A DNA stretch of 64,000 nucleotides from Cryptomeria japonica (Eukaryota; Streptophyta; Pinopsida; Cupressales; Cupressaceae), in NCBI RefSeq assembly GCF_030272615.1, contig NC_081411.1:159603471-159667470 (forward strand), read 5' to 3'. The position numbers were made by a program, and so were the translations under genes. The notes under the pieces are model-generated. The model had not been told where the DNA came from and did no database searches. It saw nothing but the letters and a program-made list of their open reading frames with translations. Positions 1-9,883 of the stretch are shown one piece after another. The stretch's first letter is position 1; each line of letters opens with the position of its first letter.

Positions 1-440
1 TCCTTTGACCATAATGCTGGATATTCTCACCTTCAGACATTCTCATGTCATCAAACTTTCCTCTTAAACTCTCCTCTTTGGCAATCTTAACATGTTCATC
101 ACTACTATAAATCTCTTCAAGTTTTTGCCACACTTCATGTGTAGTTTCAAGACCATGAACATCTACATATTTAGCATCAGACAAAGAATTGATAATAGCC
201 TCTAATGCTTGGTGATTTTCTTGCTGTTCTTTCTTCTGATCACCAGTCAGGATTCCAGTAGGTGTAATATACTTAGTTCCTATATGATCCCAATACTGAC
301 TACCAAGACTCTTAATGTAAATCTTCATTCTATCACTCCATATTCTATAGTTATCTTTGTTGAACTTCGGACCTTATTTCTTCATCATGATCTACAAGAT
401 CTTTTCCTCAAGCTATTAGTGTTTTAGATTAAGAGGACCT
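1..440 (-). pseudogene. Ty1/copia gag fragment (element copia-2), cut by window edge
   Basis: Read on the minus strand, about 370-1 gives a copia-type Gag (UBN2 family) beginning near KFNKDNYRIWSDRMK and continuing through EAIINSLSDAKYVDVHG and WQKLEEIYSSDEHVK to the window edge. Gag of such elements forms the cytoplasmic particle that packages the RNA. The likely initiator ATG lies just upstream, but a TAA falls a few codons after it, so this copy is not translatable as it stands. A primer-binding site and an LTR lie immediately 5' of it (higher coordinates), which fixes the orientation. The remainder of the element is to the left, outside the window. Confidence 0.8.
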
Positions 441-445
441 AAGAT

Positions 446-457
446 GCTCTGATACCA
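446..457 (-). other. Primer-binding site of copia-2 (initiator Met tRNA)
   Basis: The minus strand reads TGGTATCAGAGC, the common plant-retrotransposon primer site complementary to the 3' end of initiator methionine tRNA. It starts two bases inside the end of the adjacent LTR and precedes gag. Confidence 0.85.
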
Positions 458-459
458 AT

Positions 460-1828
460 TGATGGTATGAAAGAATAAGTATCTAGTAGAATACTGAGAG
501 GGAGGGGGGGTGAATCAGTATATTGAAAAACTGATACAAAGTCCCCAAACTCAAACTCAGTCACACAAAGTAAACATATCTCAGTCAAGATCAATATTCA
601 TAAGAATACTTGACATCAACTGGTTTAACTGTTTTGATAACTTAACAATAAACAACTTTAATCTTGTAAACATCAATAATGCTTAATCATAACTCAACAT
701 ATTCATCTCTCAATGCTTCTAGTTATCATTCCTTATCAGAAGTTAGCCAAATCAACCAATGAGATCATAACCACAAAATATTCACCACTTGACACAAATG
801 TTTATACATGGAAAACCCAAATAGGTAAAAACCACGGTCAGATGAGACTCACAAGGATAGCTATCTGAACTCTTCTGAAGTTCGCCCTGTTAGGAGCCAA
901 TCTTGTTAAAGCTTTACAATAAGTCCTGTTAAGAACTAATTCCGATGAGGAATCACCTGGTTAAGGGATTTACAAATATGCCTTGATTAAAAGCACAATA
1001 CCTGTTAGGAGTAACCTCGCTGGAGGATTTAAGAATCCAATCTAATGGACCACCTTGTTAGAGGATTTAATGAGTAACCAAGCTTTTCAGAGCTTACCCG
1101 GTTAAGGGATTTCACTTCTATTGTAATTGTTAGAGAACAATAGGTTTTCTTGATCTGTCTGAGTAGCACTACATTTCCCTGATCAGACCCTTTTAAGCTT
1201 CAATCTGCCTTCACTCAAAGTGCAGATCCATTCACTGGTTAGGCAACTACACACTCAACAGGTTTCTATCAATCTTGCCAACAAACTTTACAAACAACTT
1301 CATCGACCTTAAATACAAATCAATTAGGTCGGTAACATGGCAAAAACCTAATTCTCATCATCGAGATTTCAAACAATTCGGTACAATCTTGACTGTTATA
1401 AATAATGACAATCTCTTCACATTCTTCAAGAAAATTCCAACCGCTCCATGATCACCGCTTCATCAGACTTTGTAACTCATCATGCGCTGTGCATTAGATG
1501 CAATCCACTTTGCTCCTTCCCTAGACAAAAACAAACATGCCAAAACAATTTGAAGTTATCCTCAAACAATGATCACACGTGTCTCCATCATTACCTCTCA
1601 TCAGATAATAAACCAACAAACTTGATCGGTTAGGGTTTAACAACTGATAGGGTTTACCAGTTACATTGCATAGAAAGGTTTAACCCTTTACACCAGTTTA
1701 CAACTTATAAACTTTACATACCGGTTTACAACATCTTCCACAAAGCTCTTTTGACCGGTTACTAGCCAATATCAAAAACAACAATATCAACAATAACATG
1801 AATATCATTACCGGTTCAATTGACATCA
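460..1828 (-). mobile_element. 5' LTR of copia-2, inserted into copia-1
   Basis: The LTR lies between the primer site and the interrupted coding sequence of copia-1. On the plus strand it starts TGATGG and ends GACATCA, so TGATG/CATCA form a short terminal inverted repeat; length is about 1.37 kb. It carries a G-rich run after ACTGAGAG near its 3' end and repeated phrases of the type GTTAGAGGATTT, also present in the solo LTR at 50954-52114, so the two belong to related families. The outer boundary near 1828 rests only on the terminal repeat; a start up to about 1.9 kb is possible because a TTGTTGGCATTTTG phrase is repeated there. Confidence 0.65.
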
Positions 1829-3236
1829 ATGACAACATATCATTAATGCAATCTCTATGCAAAATGCCAACAAACTCAAAATGCCAACAAAATCCTCATA
1901 AGCCATATTTGCCAAACTCCTGTTATGTTCACTGAACCTCAAGGGGAACATCCTATTTCTTGTCATAGGCACAACAGTGATCACCCTATTACCCTTATTC
2001 TTATCATAGATAGTACTTGTCTTATTCTCAAAGACTACTTTATAATTTTTCTCACATAGCTGGCCAACACTTAACAAATTATGCTTCAACTATGGAGTAT
2101 AATAAATATCATGTATACTCTTTATATCTTCTTTTGTTTGGACCTCCATAGCTCCTTTGGCAGAAACCTCCAATGATTTATCATCACCAAGCTGGATCTT
2201 GGATTTGAAACTTTCATCCTTTGTTGAGAACAACTTCTCATTCCCTGTCATATGGTTAGAGCATCTAGAATCTAGGTACGAAACATCTTTACTAGTATTT
2301 TCACCCTTGGCATAAGATAAAATAAGTGATCAAGAGGATTCTCACTACTTTCTTGAGCATAGTTAACACTTTTACCTTCTTTCAATCTGCATTCTCTTTC
2401 AAGGTAGTCATACCTATTACAATGGTAACATTGAACATTTCTCTTATTAAATTTGCCTCTACCTCTTCCTCTGGAACCACCTCTTCCTCTTGAGCCACCT
2501 CTGCCTCTACCTCTTGAAGAATTTTGGCTTTGCCCTTTACCTTGCCCTTGATTGATTTTGGTACTACTGCTGCTTGCATCTTCATTCTTTGTAATTTATA
2601 ATTTAGAGGAAAACACTTTCTCTACACCTTCAAAAGTATCTTTCAATCTTTCTTCATGAGACATTAGAGATCCAACCAATTGATCAAACTGTAGTTTTGT
2701 CAAATCCTTGCTTTCTTCTATGATTTTACAACATGATTCCATCTGGGTGTCAAAGATCTCAAAACCTTGTTTTATCAAAACTTCATGGCTTACAATTTCC
2801 ACAAGTGTAGCCATTTTCTTGACCACATTTTTGACTCTGACACAATAATCGCTTATACTTTCAGCTTTTTGCATCTTCAAATTCTCGAATTCTCTCTTCA
2901 ACGTCTGAAGCTTGACCACTTTAACTTGATCACTACCTTGGTAAGCTTCTTGTAGAGTCTTCCAGGCATCTTTGGTAGTTGTTGCTCTTGATATTCTTGG
3001 AAATAAGCTCTTATCAAGAGCTATTTGAATGTGAAACAAAGATTGAGCATTATTTTTCCTTGCTTCATTGTTCTTTCATTCGCTGTAAGGGCATTCCAAT
3101 CAGCTGGATCCTCATAACCTGTTTCAATAATCTCCCACAAATATTTTCCAATAAAAAAGGTCAACATCTTAATGCACCAATAATCATAATCATTCCCATC
3201 AAATTCTGGAATGGGCATCTGGTTAGAATTCGACAT
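1829..3236 (-). pseudogene. Ty1/copia gag to GAG-pre-integrase (element copia-1), degenerate
   Basis: Minus strand. Gag begins at the ATG at 3234-3236 (MSNSNQMPIPEFDGNDYDYW), is frameshifted near 3045, and continues as a UBN2-type Gag (KTLQEAYQGSDQVKVVKLQ). Near 2400 a CCHC knuckle reads CYHCNRYDYLEREC, with Tyr in place of the zinc-binding His. At about 2290 the protease motif is LDSRCSNHMTG, where DSG would be expected. A TAG precedes LKHNLLSVGQL, the GAG-pre-integrase signature. The reading stops at about 1829 where the LTR of copia-2 begins; the rest of pol must lie left of the window. Several independent lesions make it inactive. Confidence 0.85.
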
Positions 3237-3293
3237 GATTAACTTTGGCGAAATTCCAACTGTAAAATATTTAACCCAAAACAATATTACCTA

Positions 3294-3304
3294 CTCTGAT
3301 ACCA
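3294..3304 (-). other. Primer-binding site of copia-1
   Basis: Minus strand TGGTATCAGAG, two bases inside the presumed LTR end TTCTACA, and upstream of the copia-1 gag start. Matches the initiator Met tRNA complement. Confidence 0.8.
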
Positions 3305-3306
3305 CT

Positions 3307-3743
3307 TGTAGAATTTTGAGCCTGACATGTCCTCTTTGAACGAACTGATTAATAAAAAATAATAATAGAGAGAGAAAACAATAACAACAAAAGAATAAAT
3401 TGCAAAAGAAATCATAATTTAGAATAAAAAACAAAGTGCCCTATTTTTAGAACTGCACACACAAATTTCTTTTATTGCAACTTACATAAAGTAATACAGA
3501 AACCAATAATTTATAAATATTGAAAACTAAAAATAAGATTGTAGTTTTACAGTGCATAACACACTCTAATTCAAGCTTGAGATTAATTGAGACTATTGCA
3601 TGATGACTGGTATTATATAGCTACAGCCATGCATGAAACTAAAAAAGACTCTCAAATTAGATTGCTATTCACTAAATACATGCATAATAGATAGCATTAC
3701 AAAGTCTACGGTGGGAGAAAGTAAACTAGACTTTATTGCTACA
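3307..3743 (-). mobile_element. 5' LTR of copia-1 (outer boundary uncertain)
   Basis: The inner end is fixed by the primer site. The plus strand starts TGTAGAA, and a matching CTACA ends at 3743, giving an LTR of about 437 bp with TGTAG/CTACA termini. A minus-strand TATATAAT box at about 3613-3621 is placed suitably for an LTR promoter. The LTR could instead extend to about 3.9 kb. Nothing coding is seen between 3744 and 3900. Confidence 0.5.
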
Positions 3744-3900
3744 AACAATAGCTTATTACATGCTTAATTCCTAGAATTTGAACTAGCGGTTCCTAAAAAC
3801 TAATTCAATTCCTAACTACGAATCCAAAAAATAAATACACTATCGGTGGATGGTTGTGCATGACGTGTTTGGCAGTAGAAGCTAAAAATACTAGCTATGC

Positions 3901-6626
3901 ATGAACAACATCAACTATCTTCAAGGAGAAGAGCTTCCTGATGAACACACAAGGTCTTGGGAAAGAAAAATTATTGCTCCAGATGGCACCCAACTATGTT
4001 TTGAATGTAATCCAATTGAAAGTATTGTAGTACAGACAAATTATGAGAAGTTTTGTTGTGAAGTTTATGTTCTTCCTGGGTGTTACCCTCCATATTTTCG
4101 CTTGCACTATGTCTCTCGTGTCCTCAAATAAGGAGTGTTTATTCAGTCTTACCTTGTATAATTCTAGTTTTTGTATTGTTGAAGTTTTTCTTGAACTTGA
4201 ACCTATCGATTGAACCTTTGCAAAGTTCAAAGTTTGAGTTCAACTCGAGCGGGTTGTATCACAACTTTAGTTTTATGAGTGTAAGGTCTTTGTAATTTTT
4301 GGTCATTGAACTTGAACTTTGAACCTTGTTTGGTTCAAGGTTCAACACACAACTAAATATGAAGACAAGGTGATTAATGAAGCATATTGTGGGCAAAGTC
4401 TGTAATTTTGAACCTTCTGATTGAACCCCGTAGGTTCAAGGTTCAAAGTTCAAAGTTCAAGTTCAGGTTCGGGTTCAAAGTTCAAAAAAGTTCAAAGGTT
4501 CAACGCGCAACAGAATGTGAAAGAAAAGTGATCAATGAAGCATATTGTGGGAGAAGTTTGTAATTTTGAACCTTTTGATTTAACTTCGTAGGTTCAGGTT
4601 CAAGGTTCAATGGTTCAGTCTGACAACTCAATTCTGCACGTGTCCGCCAACCCAAAAATGCAGCCAAAACAAAGTTGTGAATTTTTAAAATATGAATCCA
4701 ACCCACCTAATATTTTGGTCTCAAAGGCTCCCAAATTTAGTTTCATGACTATATGAGCTCATATGATGTATTTTTAAAATATTTTCTCAGTGCATGTAAT
4801 ATGGTTGGTAGGGTCAATTTACAAAGGAAGTACCTTGATTTGGTGAGTTGTTAAAAAATGGTTAAAAATCATTTGTAATTTTAAATATCATAACTTATCA
4901 CAAATTTTCATGGCTCTAGGATGCATGTCTAATCTAGGGCGAATTTAGTAAAAAGTGCTTGCAAGATAAATTAGACTTTCTTACTTTTTTATGTATACTA
5001 TTTTGAAACAATTTTAGATGTTTTAAAATATGTTTGAGAGCAACAATTTCACGGGAATGTGAATTTTATTCCCTTTACCAAGAATCAGTTATTGATAACT
5101 GAAAGTCTCTTTAAAAAAGGAGGCTATATATATGTAATGAAAAGAAAGAGCAGGGGATTCGTATTCTTTTTCTTCTCTGCTGTTAAAAAGAGAGGGCAAC
5201 ATAGTTTTTTGGACTACACAGTTTTATTTTTCGCAAGTGTTGAGTCTGTGAGCACACATTTTGGTATTGATGAAATAAAGAAGATTTGCTCATCTGCGTA
5301 TCTATCAATATTTTCTTTTGGTTACTATGAACTTTATTTCTCTTGTAATTACCTTTCATTTCCTTTTCTGTTACATCAAATATTGTATATGCATTTGATT
5401 CTGAAACTTTGATTTCAGAAATAACTTGTATGTTGGAAAGAAATCTATTGTTAGCTCTTTGCCCAGGCTTTCTGATCCCCCTTGTCCTTTGAGGCATGAG
5501 AGAGACTCGATCAGAGTCTAGGGCATTTTGATTCTATTGGAAAGGGTATTTTTGTGGGTGTGGGTAATTAAATTGTGTTTTACTTATCTTCATTCACTTC
5601 ATTATAAATCTACTATTCACATCTGTGTCATGGCTATGAGCAGATGTTAGTTGCCTTTATTGCTTTCTGGTTGAAAGCATATTCAGAAAGTATACATTTT
5701 TATCCAACGAAGGGAGTTGTACCTTCATATCAAAATTCAGAGAGCACTTGTACTCACCATTGCAAGTGACTCAACTGTTGGTTCTTATTTTTTTCTTTTA
5801 ATTTGGGCATTTGGGAGTCATTTTTAAAAGGTATTTAAGAAAGACAAATATGTTAACCAACACTGGGTATGTTTTAATTATGAAATTGGCTTTATGTTTC
5901 GTACCTAGAGTGTAATTGACATAGGAGTTTGTGGGTGTTGTTTTAGAGGGGTTTGTAAGGATTGTGATGCAGAGAATTATGCCAATTTTCAAGCTAATGC
6001 AAAAGACAATAATGGTCGAGCAATGGTTTTAGTGGACAAACAAGGAAATTCTAGACATCCTCATATGTTTTATTATATCCAGGGTTTTACAACACAGGAT
6101 ATTATGGGCTTCAATGATGATTATGCTGAAAGTGATGAGAAGAAAGAACAAATCTCAAATGATGATGTTCAGATCTCTCATGAAGATCAGAATTCGATAG
6201 ATTCACAAGACTCTGGGAATGAGATGGGGCAATATTTATATTCAAATGTGACTATGCAAGATCTTCATTCAAATGTGAATCTTGGTGTGGCTGAATGCAT
6301 TACATATGGACTATTTGTAATGAATACTGTTGGATTTTTGTTGCTTGCTGATCACTATTTTGGTATTAATGTTTATTCTCTTTTTGAAACTCCTGAAATT
6401 TCTGATGAAGAAGCTGCAGAGATTTTACGATTGCCTAGTGAAGGAATAAATTGTGATGTGGAGGATTTGTGTGTGATATGCTTTGATTCTTTGGAAAATA
6501 GTTGTGAGGATCTGAAATAGTTGCCATGCAAGCACATATATCATTATAAGTGTATTATGAGATCCACCAAATTTAAGAACAACTGTCCCTTATGTCGTGA
6601 GAAATTCGACCATAGGGAAAGATAGT
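3901..6626 (+). pseudogene. RING-H2 finger gene copy, disrupted
   Basis: Paralogue of the intact gene at 24113-25054. The left part (about 3925-4080) encodes the N-terminal region (DEHTRSWERKIIAPDGTQ), and the right part (5863-6626) the rest, ending in a RING-H2 region (CVICFDSLENSCEDLK, then CKHIYHYKC). The parts are separated by a solo LTR at 4081-5862. Further lesions: in-frame TAA at 5913-5915 and TAG at 5922-5924, a one-base deletion near 5966, and TAG at 6518-6520 where the intact copy has CAG (Gln). The start differs from that of the intact gene and is not reliable. Upstream of about 3925 similarity to the intact gene fades. Translation of a functional protein is very unlikely. Confidence 0.88.
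4081..5862. mobile_element. Solo LTR (1782 bp) inside the RING-H2 pseudogene
   Basis: The insert begins TGTTACCC and ends AACCAACA and is flanked by CTGGG on both sides (4076-4080 and 5863-5867). The intact paralogue has a single CTGGG at the corresponding site and no insert. TG...CA ends plus a 5 bp target-site duplication are typical of an LTR retrotransposon reduced to one LTR by recombination. No coding sequence of a retrotransposon is seen inside. About 4300-4640 contains two copies of a roughly 190 bp unit rich in GGTTCAA/AGTTCAA phrases. The transcriptional orientation is not decided. Confidence 0.85.
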
Positions 6627-6639
6627 CATGTTGAAAAGA

Positions 6640-7631
6640 TGAATAAAATTTTAGTGTATTTCTAAATTTATTGATTGCTTCTATTTTATTCTATCTAATA
6701 AGAGAGATTCTTTTGAAAAAAATAAATATGCAAATGTTAAATGATACTTATTTATTGTGATGTATATTTAGCATATATTTCAATTTTATAAAATATTTAT
6801 TAAAAATATTTTTTGTTTATTGTTTTTTTTATTGAAAATAAAATATAGACATAATTTTATTTTTTTATTGAAAATAAAATATAGACATAATTTTATTTTT
6901 TTATTGAAAATAAAATATTATATATAAATATTGATGACATGCTTAAAAATTGATGGACAATTTATAATAGAACATGAAGTTTCAATAGAAAATAATTTAA
7001 ATTTATTATTTTAAACACAAGCAAAAAAATTGAAAGATCATTGAAATCAAATTTTGTCTTAGTCCTTGCATATTCACTACTTGCTCCTTTTAAAAAACTC
7101 ATTCTTCTCATGAAACAACTCTACTTGGTTTACCTTCACCATTAAGTGGTTCTTTCCCATGTCTTCTATCTGTCATACCTTCTACTAACAAGAAACACTT
7201 CTCTATGTGTTTGTCATTTTGGGCCAGCCTTAAATCACATGTACACTAAGCAACATATTAAACCTAGATAATGTCAATCAATTCTGAGTGTTTAACACTT
7301 TTAACTCTAGAAGTCAAAGCTTAGAGTGTTTGATTTAAGCCATCCAATCATTTTGCACATCTTCAAAATCTCATGAAGTGCTATCCCTTTAAGAATTTCA
7401 TGAAATGCAAGGTCTTGAGGTTGACTAGAACTGTCCTTTTGTAGTTTCCATTGTCCATCTTATATGTTTGTTAAGAGGATCCAATATTGTTCTTGTCACT
7501 ATGCAAGAGGTTAGAAAATTGTTGACTTTCTTGATATCATTGCCTTATTCTAGATGTATTCTTTCTCTTTTCACTCATGAAAACTCTGTCCATTGCTGAC
7601 AAAGTGACCATCTTGAGCTCACCATAACATT
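6640..7631. other. AT-rich spacer without recognised gene; short minisatellite
   Basis: Between about 6827 and 6918 a unit of roughly 36 bp (TTATTGAAAATAAAATATAG followed by an AT-rich stretch) is repeated nearly perfectly, about two and a half times. The rest, to the start of gypsy B, has no long open frame and no motif I recognise. Confidence 0.6.
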
Positions 7632-7636
7632 TTGAT

Positions 7637-7983
7637 TGATGCAGGAGTATCCCCAATTCACAACAATCTTGCATCAACCAAAACAAATATTTTCTTTCTG
7701 TTTGCAGTTTCAGTTTTCATTTATGTGTGTCCTAGTTTTGGCTCACCGGATCCTGTGGAGTTGGATTCTACTTGAAGACTTGATCATCTTTCTTTCTTTC
7801 AGACCGCATCTCATTTGGATCACTTACTGACAAGAGATCGCTACCGGTTTCCATGACAATTTCTTGTTATCGGTTGTTCCTTTGTTACTAGTTGCCTAAG
7901 ACCTATTCTGGTGATCTACCAGAACCCATTCTGAAGCTTGTGGAGCCTTAGGCATTGATTTTGATGTTCCTTTGTGTGTGGTT
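7637..7983 (+). mobile_element. Left part of the 5' LTR of gypsy B
   Basis: Aligns by eye with the beginning of the 3' LTR at 19426 onward (shared phrases such as GGATCCT.TGGAGTTGGATT and GATGTTCCTT). It is broken at about 7983-7985, where sequence of element A's LTR begins. The corresponding stretch of the 3' LTR from about 19800 to 19913 is absent here, so some LTR sequence was lost at the A junction. Confidence 0.85.
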
Positions 7984-8493
7984 GGTAAACCTAAACCACC
8001 AAAATAACTTGGGGATAGGCGTACGATTGAAGAAAATCCAATCTTGTTGCAGGGTCTTTTGGACCATTTTCTTCCAAGCCCTAGAAAACCGGATTTTGGA
8101 GGCCTAATAGGGGCTCATTCCTTGTAGCCCTTTTCTAGGCAAAATGGTGAAATCGGTAAGAAAGATAATGGATGCAAACTACAAATGGAACCAAATGGTA
8201 ATCACTTCATGTTAAATTCTACCTCCACACCTTTTCAATAACTCACAAGAGCAGGAGGTAAAATTGACAACTTGAAGACAAGACAACAAGAATGAGCAAG
8301 TGGGAAACACCTTGAAATGGTAGGGTTCCTAGTTAAACACTTGATGCAAACACCTTGAGATTGACAAGAAGCAAGCCCTATAAGATATTGAGAAGGACTT
8401 GGAGGTATTAGAGCATAGATAGACTTGGAGAGGTTGGTGGAATTGAGTAACACCAGCTAGGTGAAGTGTGAGCAAGCTAGGTGAACCCCATCA
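7984..8493 (+). mobile_element. Truncated 5' LTR of gypsy A
   Basis: The 510 bp match 13923-14432 at the end of the 3' LTR without an obvious indel. By hand I count roughly 16 differences (about 3%), so A is relatively young. It ends CCCCATCA directly before the primer site. Confidence 0.85.
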
Positions 8494-8496
8494 AAT

Positions 8497-8507
8497 TGGT
8501 ATCAGAG
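8497..8507 (+). other. Primer-binding site of gypsy A
   Basis: TGGTATCAGAG, three bases after the LTR end; initiator Met tRNA type. Confidence 0.85.
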
Positions 8508-8534
8508 ACTATAAGATTTGGGCTAGGTGAGTAG

Positions 8535-9600
8535 ATGTCCTTAGTGGAATTTGTAGGAGACAACAACATGCTGACCAATGTAGAGTTGGAAAAGAAAGTG
8601 GATGATCAGGAGGAAGAAAATAGACTCCTGAAGGAGAAGTTGCTAGAATTGGAGAGTAAGCTTGGAGAGGTAGAAACCAAGGAAAATGAAGTGTTGGTAA
8701 AAGTGGAAGGAGAAGAAGGGAAGGGTAAATAAGTGCAAGAGATAGACAAGATACCTGAACCTGATCCTATCCTAGAGAAAGAATCTTTCCTGAAGGCATT
8801 GAAGGCCTTGAGTGGCAAATCACTGGAAGGATTGTCATTGTTCACTGGTAAGATGGAGGTAGAAGTAGTCCTAAAGTGGATAGAAGGCATGGAGAACCAT
8901 TTTGAATGTGAAGGCATAACTGAAGCCCAGAGAGTCAAGGTAGCCAAGTCAAGGATGAGAGGAGCTTCTCTCACATGGTGGAAATTTGTGCAAGATGAAA
9001 GGAATAAAATGAGCAAAGCACCCATCTCTTCTTGGAAAGGGATGTTAGTCAAAATCAAAGAAGTCTATCTTCCTGATGACTATGAAGTGCAAATTCATAG
9101 GAAGAGGTAAAACTTAAGACAAAAAGACCTTGATGTCAATAGCTATATGGAGGAATTTCACAAACTTAGCTTAGATCGCATGCAGTGGAAGAAGAGAGTC
9201 TCAAGGTTGCTAGGTACCTTAATAGTCTATGGTGGAACATCCAAGAGGAAATCAATTTAATGAGCCCAAAAACAGTCCATCAAACCTATCAACTTGCCCT
9301 TAAGGTAGAGGAAAAATTGAAAAGGAGACATGACTCAAGCAATAATAGGGACAAAGGTAGAGGAAAAGACAATAGAGGCCATAGAGGAGGCTTTGGAGGA
9401 AGGAGTTCTGAACAAAGAACACAAGGTGATCCAACAGTGGCCCCTATACGTAGCATCATTATAGAAAGTGGTAGTAGAAAAGGAGGATTAAATAGAGGAA
9501 GGGGATCCAACAGTGGTTTCAGGGGAAGATCTAGTGGCCAAGGTAGAGGTTCTTCATACTTTACAACAATGAAGTGTTACCATTGTAACCAACTTTGCAA
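8535..9600 (+). pseudogene. gag of gypsy A, degenerate
   Basis: The first ATG (8535) opens an N-terminal coiled-coil-like stretch (NVELEKKVDDQEEENRLLKE) that ends in TAA at 8730-8732. The frame continues with a Retrotrans_gag domain (WIEGMENHFECEGITEAQ, GASLTWWKFVQDE), has a TAA near 9108, and shifts frame near 9180 to the distal Gag (YLNSLWWNIQEEINLMSPKT), followed by an Arg/Gly-rich segment. The CCHC knuckle starts as KCYHCNQ and is then cut off by inverted LTR sequence, so the zinc knuckle is incomplete. Gag would form the particle and bind element RNA; this copy cannot. Confidence 0.85.
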
Positions 9601-9607
9601 AATCAAT

Positions 9608-9878
9608 TATGAATCGTAGATCGCGGGAACATGTCAGCCACACACAAAGGAACATCAAAATCAATGCTTAAGGCTCCACAAGCTTCAGAATGGGTTCCGG
9701 TAGATCACCAAAATAGGTCTTAGGCAACTAGTAACAAAGGAACAACCGGTAACAGATTGGATTTTCTTCAATCGTACACCTATCCCGAAGTTATTTTGGT
9801 GGTTTAGGTTTACCATCTCATCGTACAATTCCCTAACCCAAAAATGAGGGTTTTGAAGGGTTTCTAGGCCTCTGAACC
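9608..9878 (-). repeat. Inverted mosaic of LTR-B and LTR-A sequence between gag and pol of A
   Basis: 9608-9754 is the reverse complement of B-type LTR sequence; 9638-9754 matches 7865-7981 without gaps by my count. 9755-9878 is the reverse complement of A's LTR at 13859-13982, again ungapped. In sense order this is A-LTR then B-LTR, opposite to the order at 7865-8040 (B then A). It replaces the zinc knuckle and the region before the protease. Confidence 0.82.
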
Positions 9879-9883
9879 TCATT

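Noticed and set aside
209-427. Plus-strand open frame at the left edge
   Set aside because: Antisense shadow of the copia-2 gag.
4081-5862. Intron in the first RING-H2 copy
   Set aside because: Borders are TG...CA with CTGGG direct repeats and the other copy is continuous; no GT...AG pair fits the junction.
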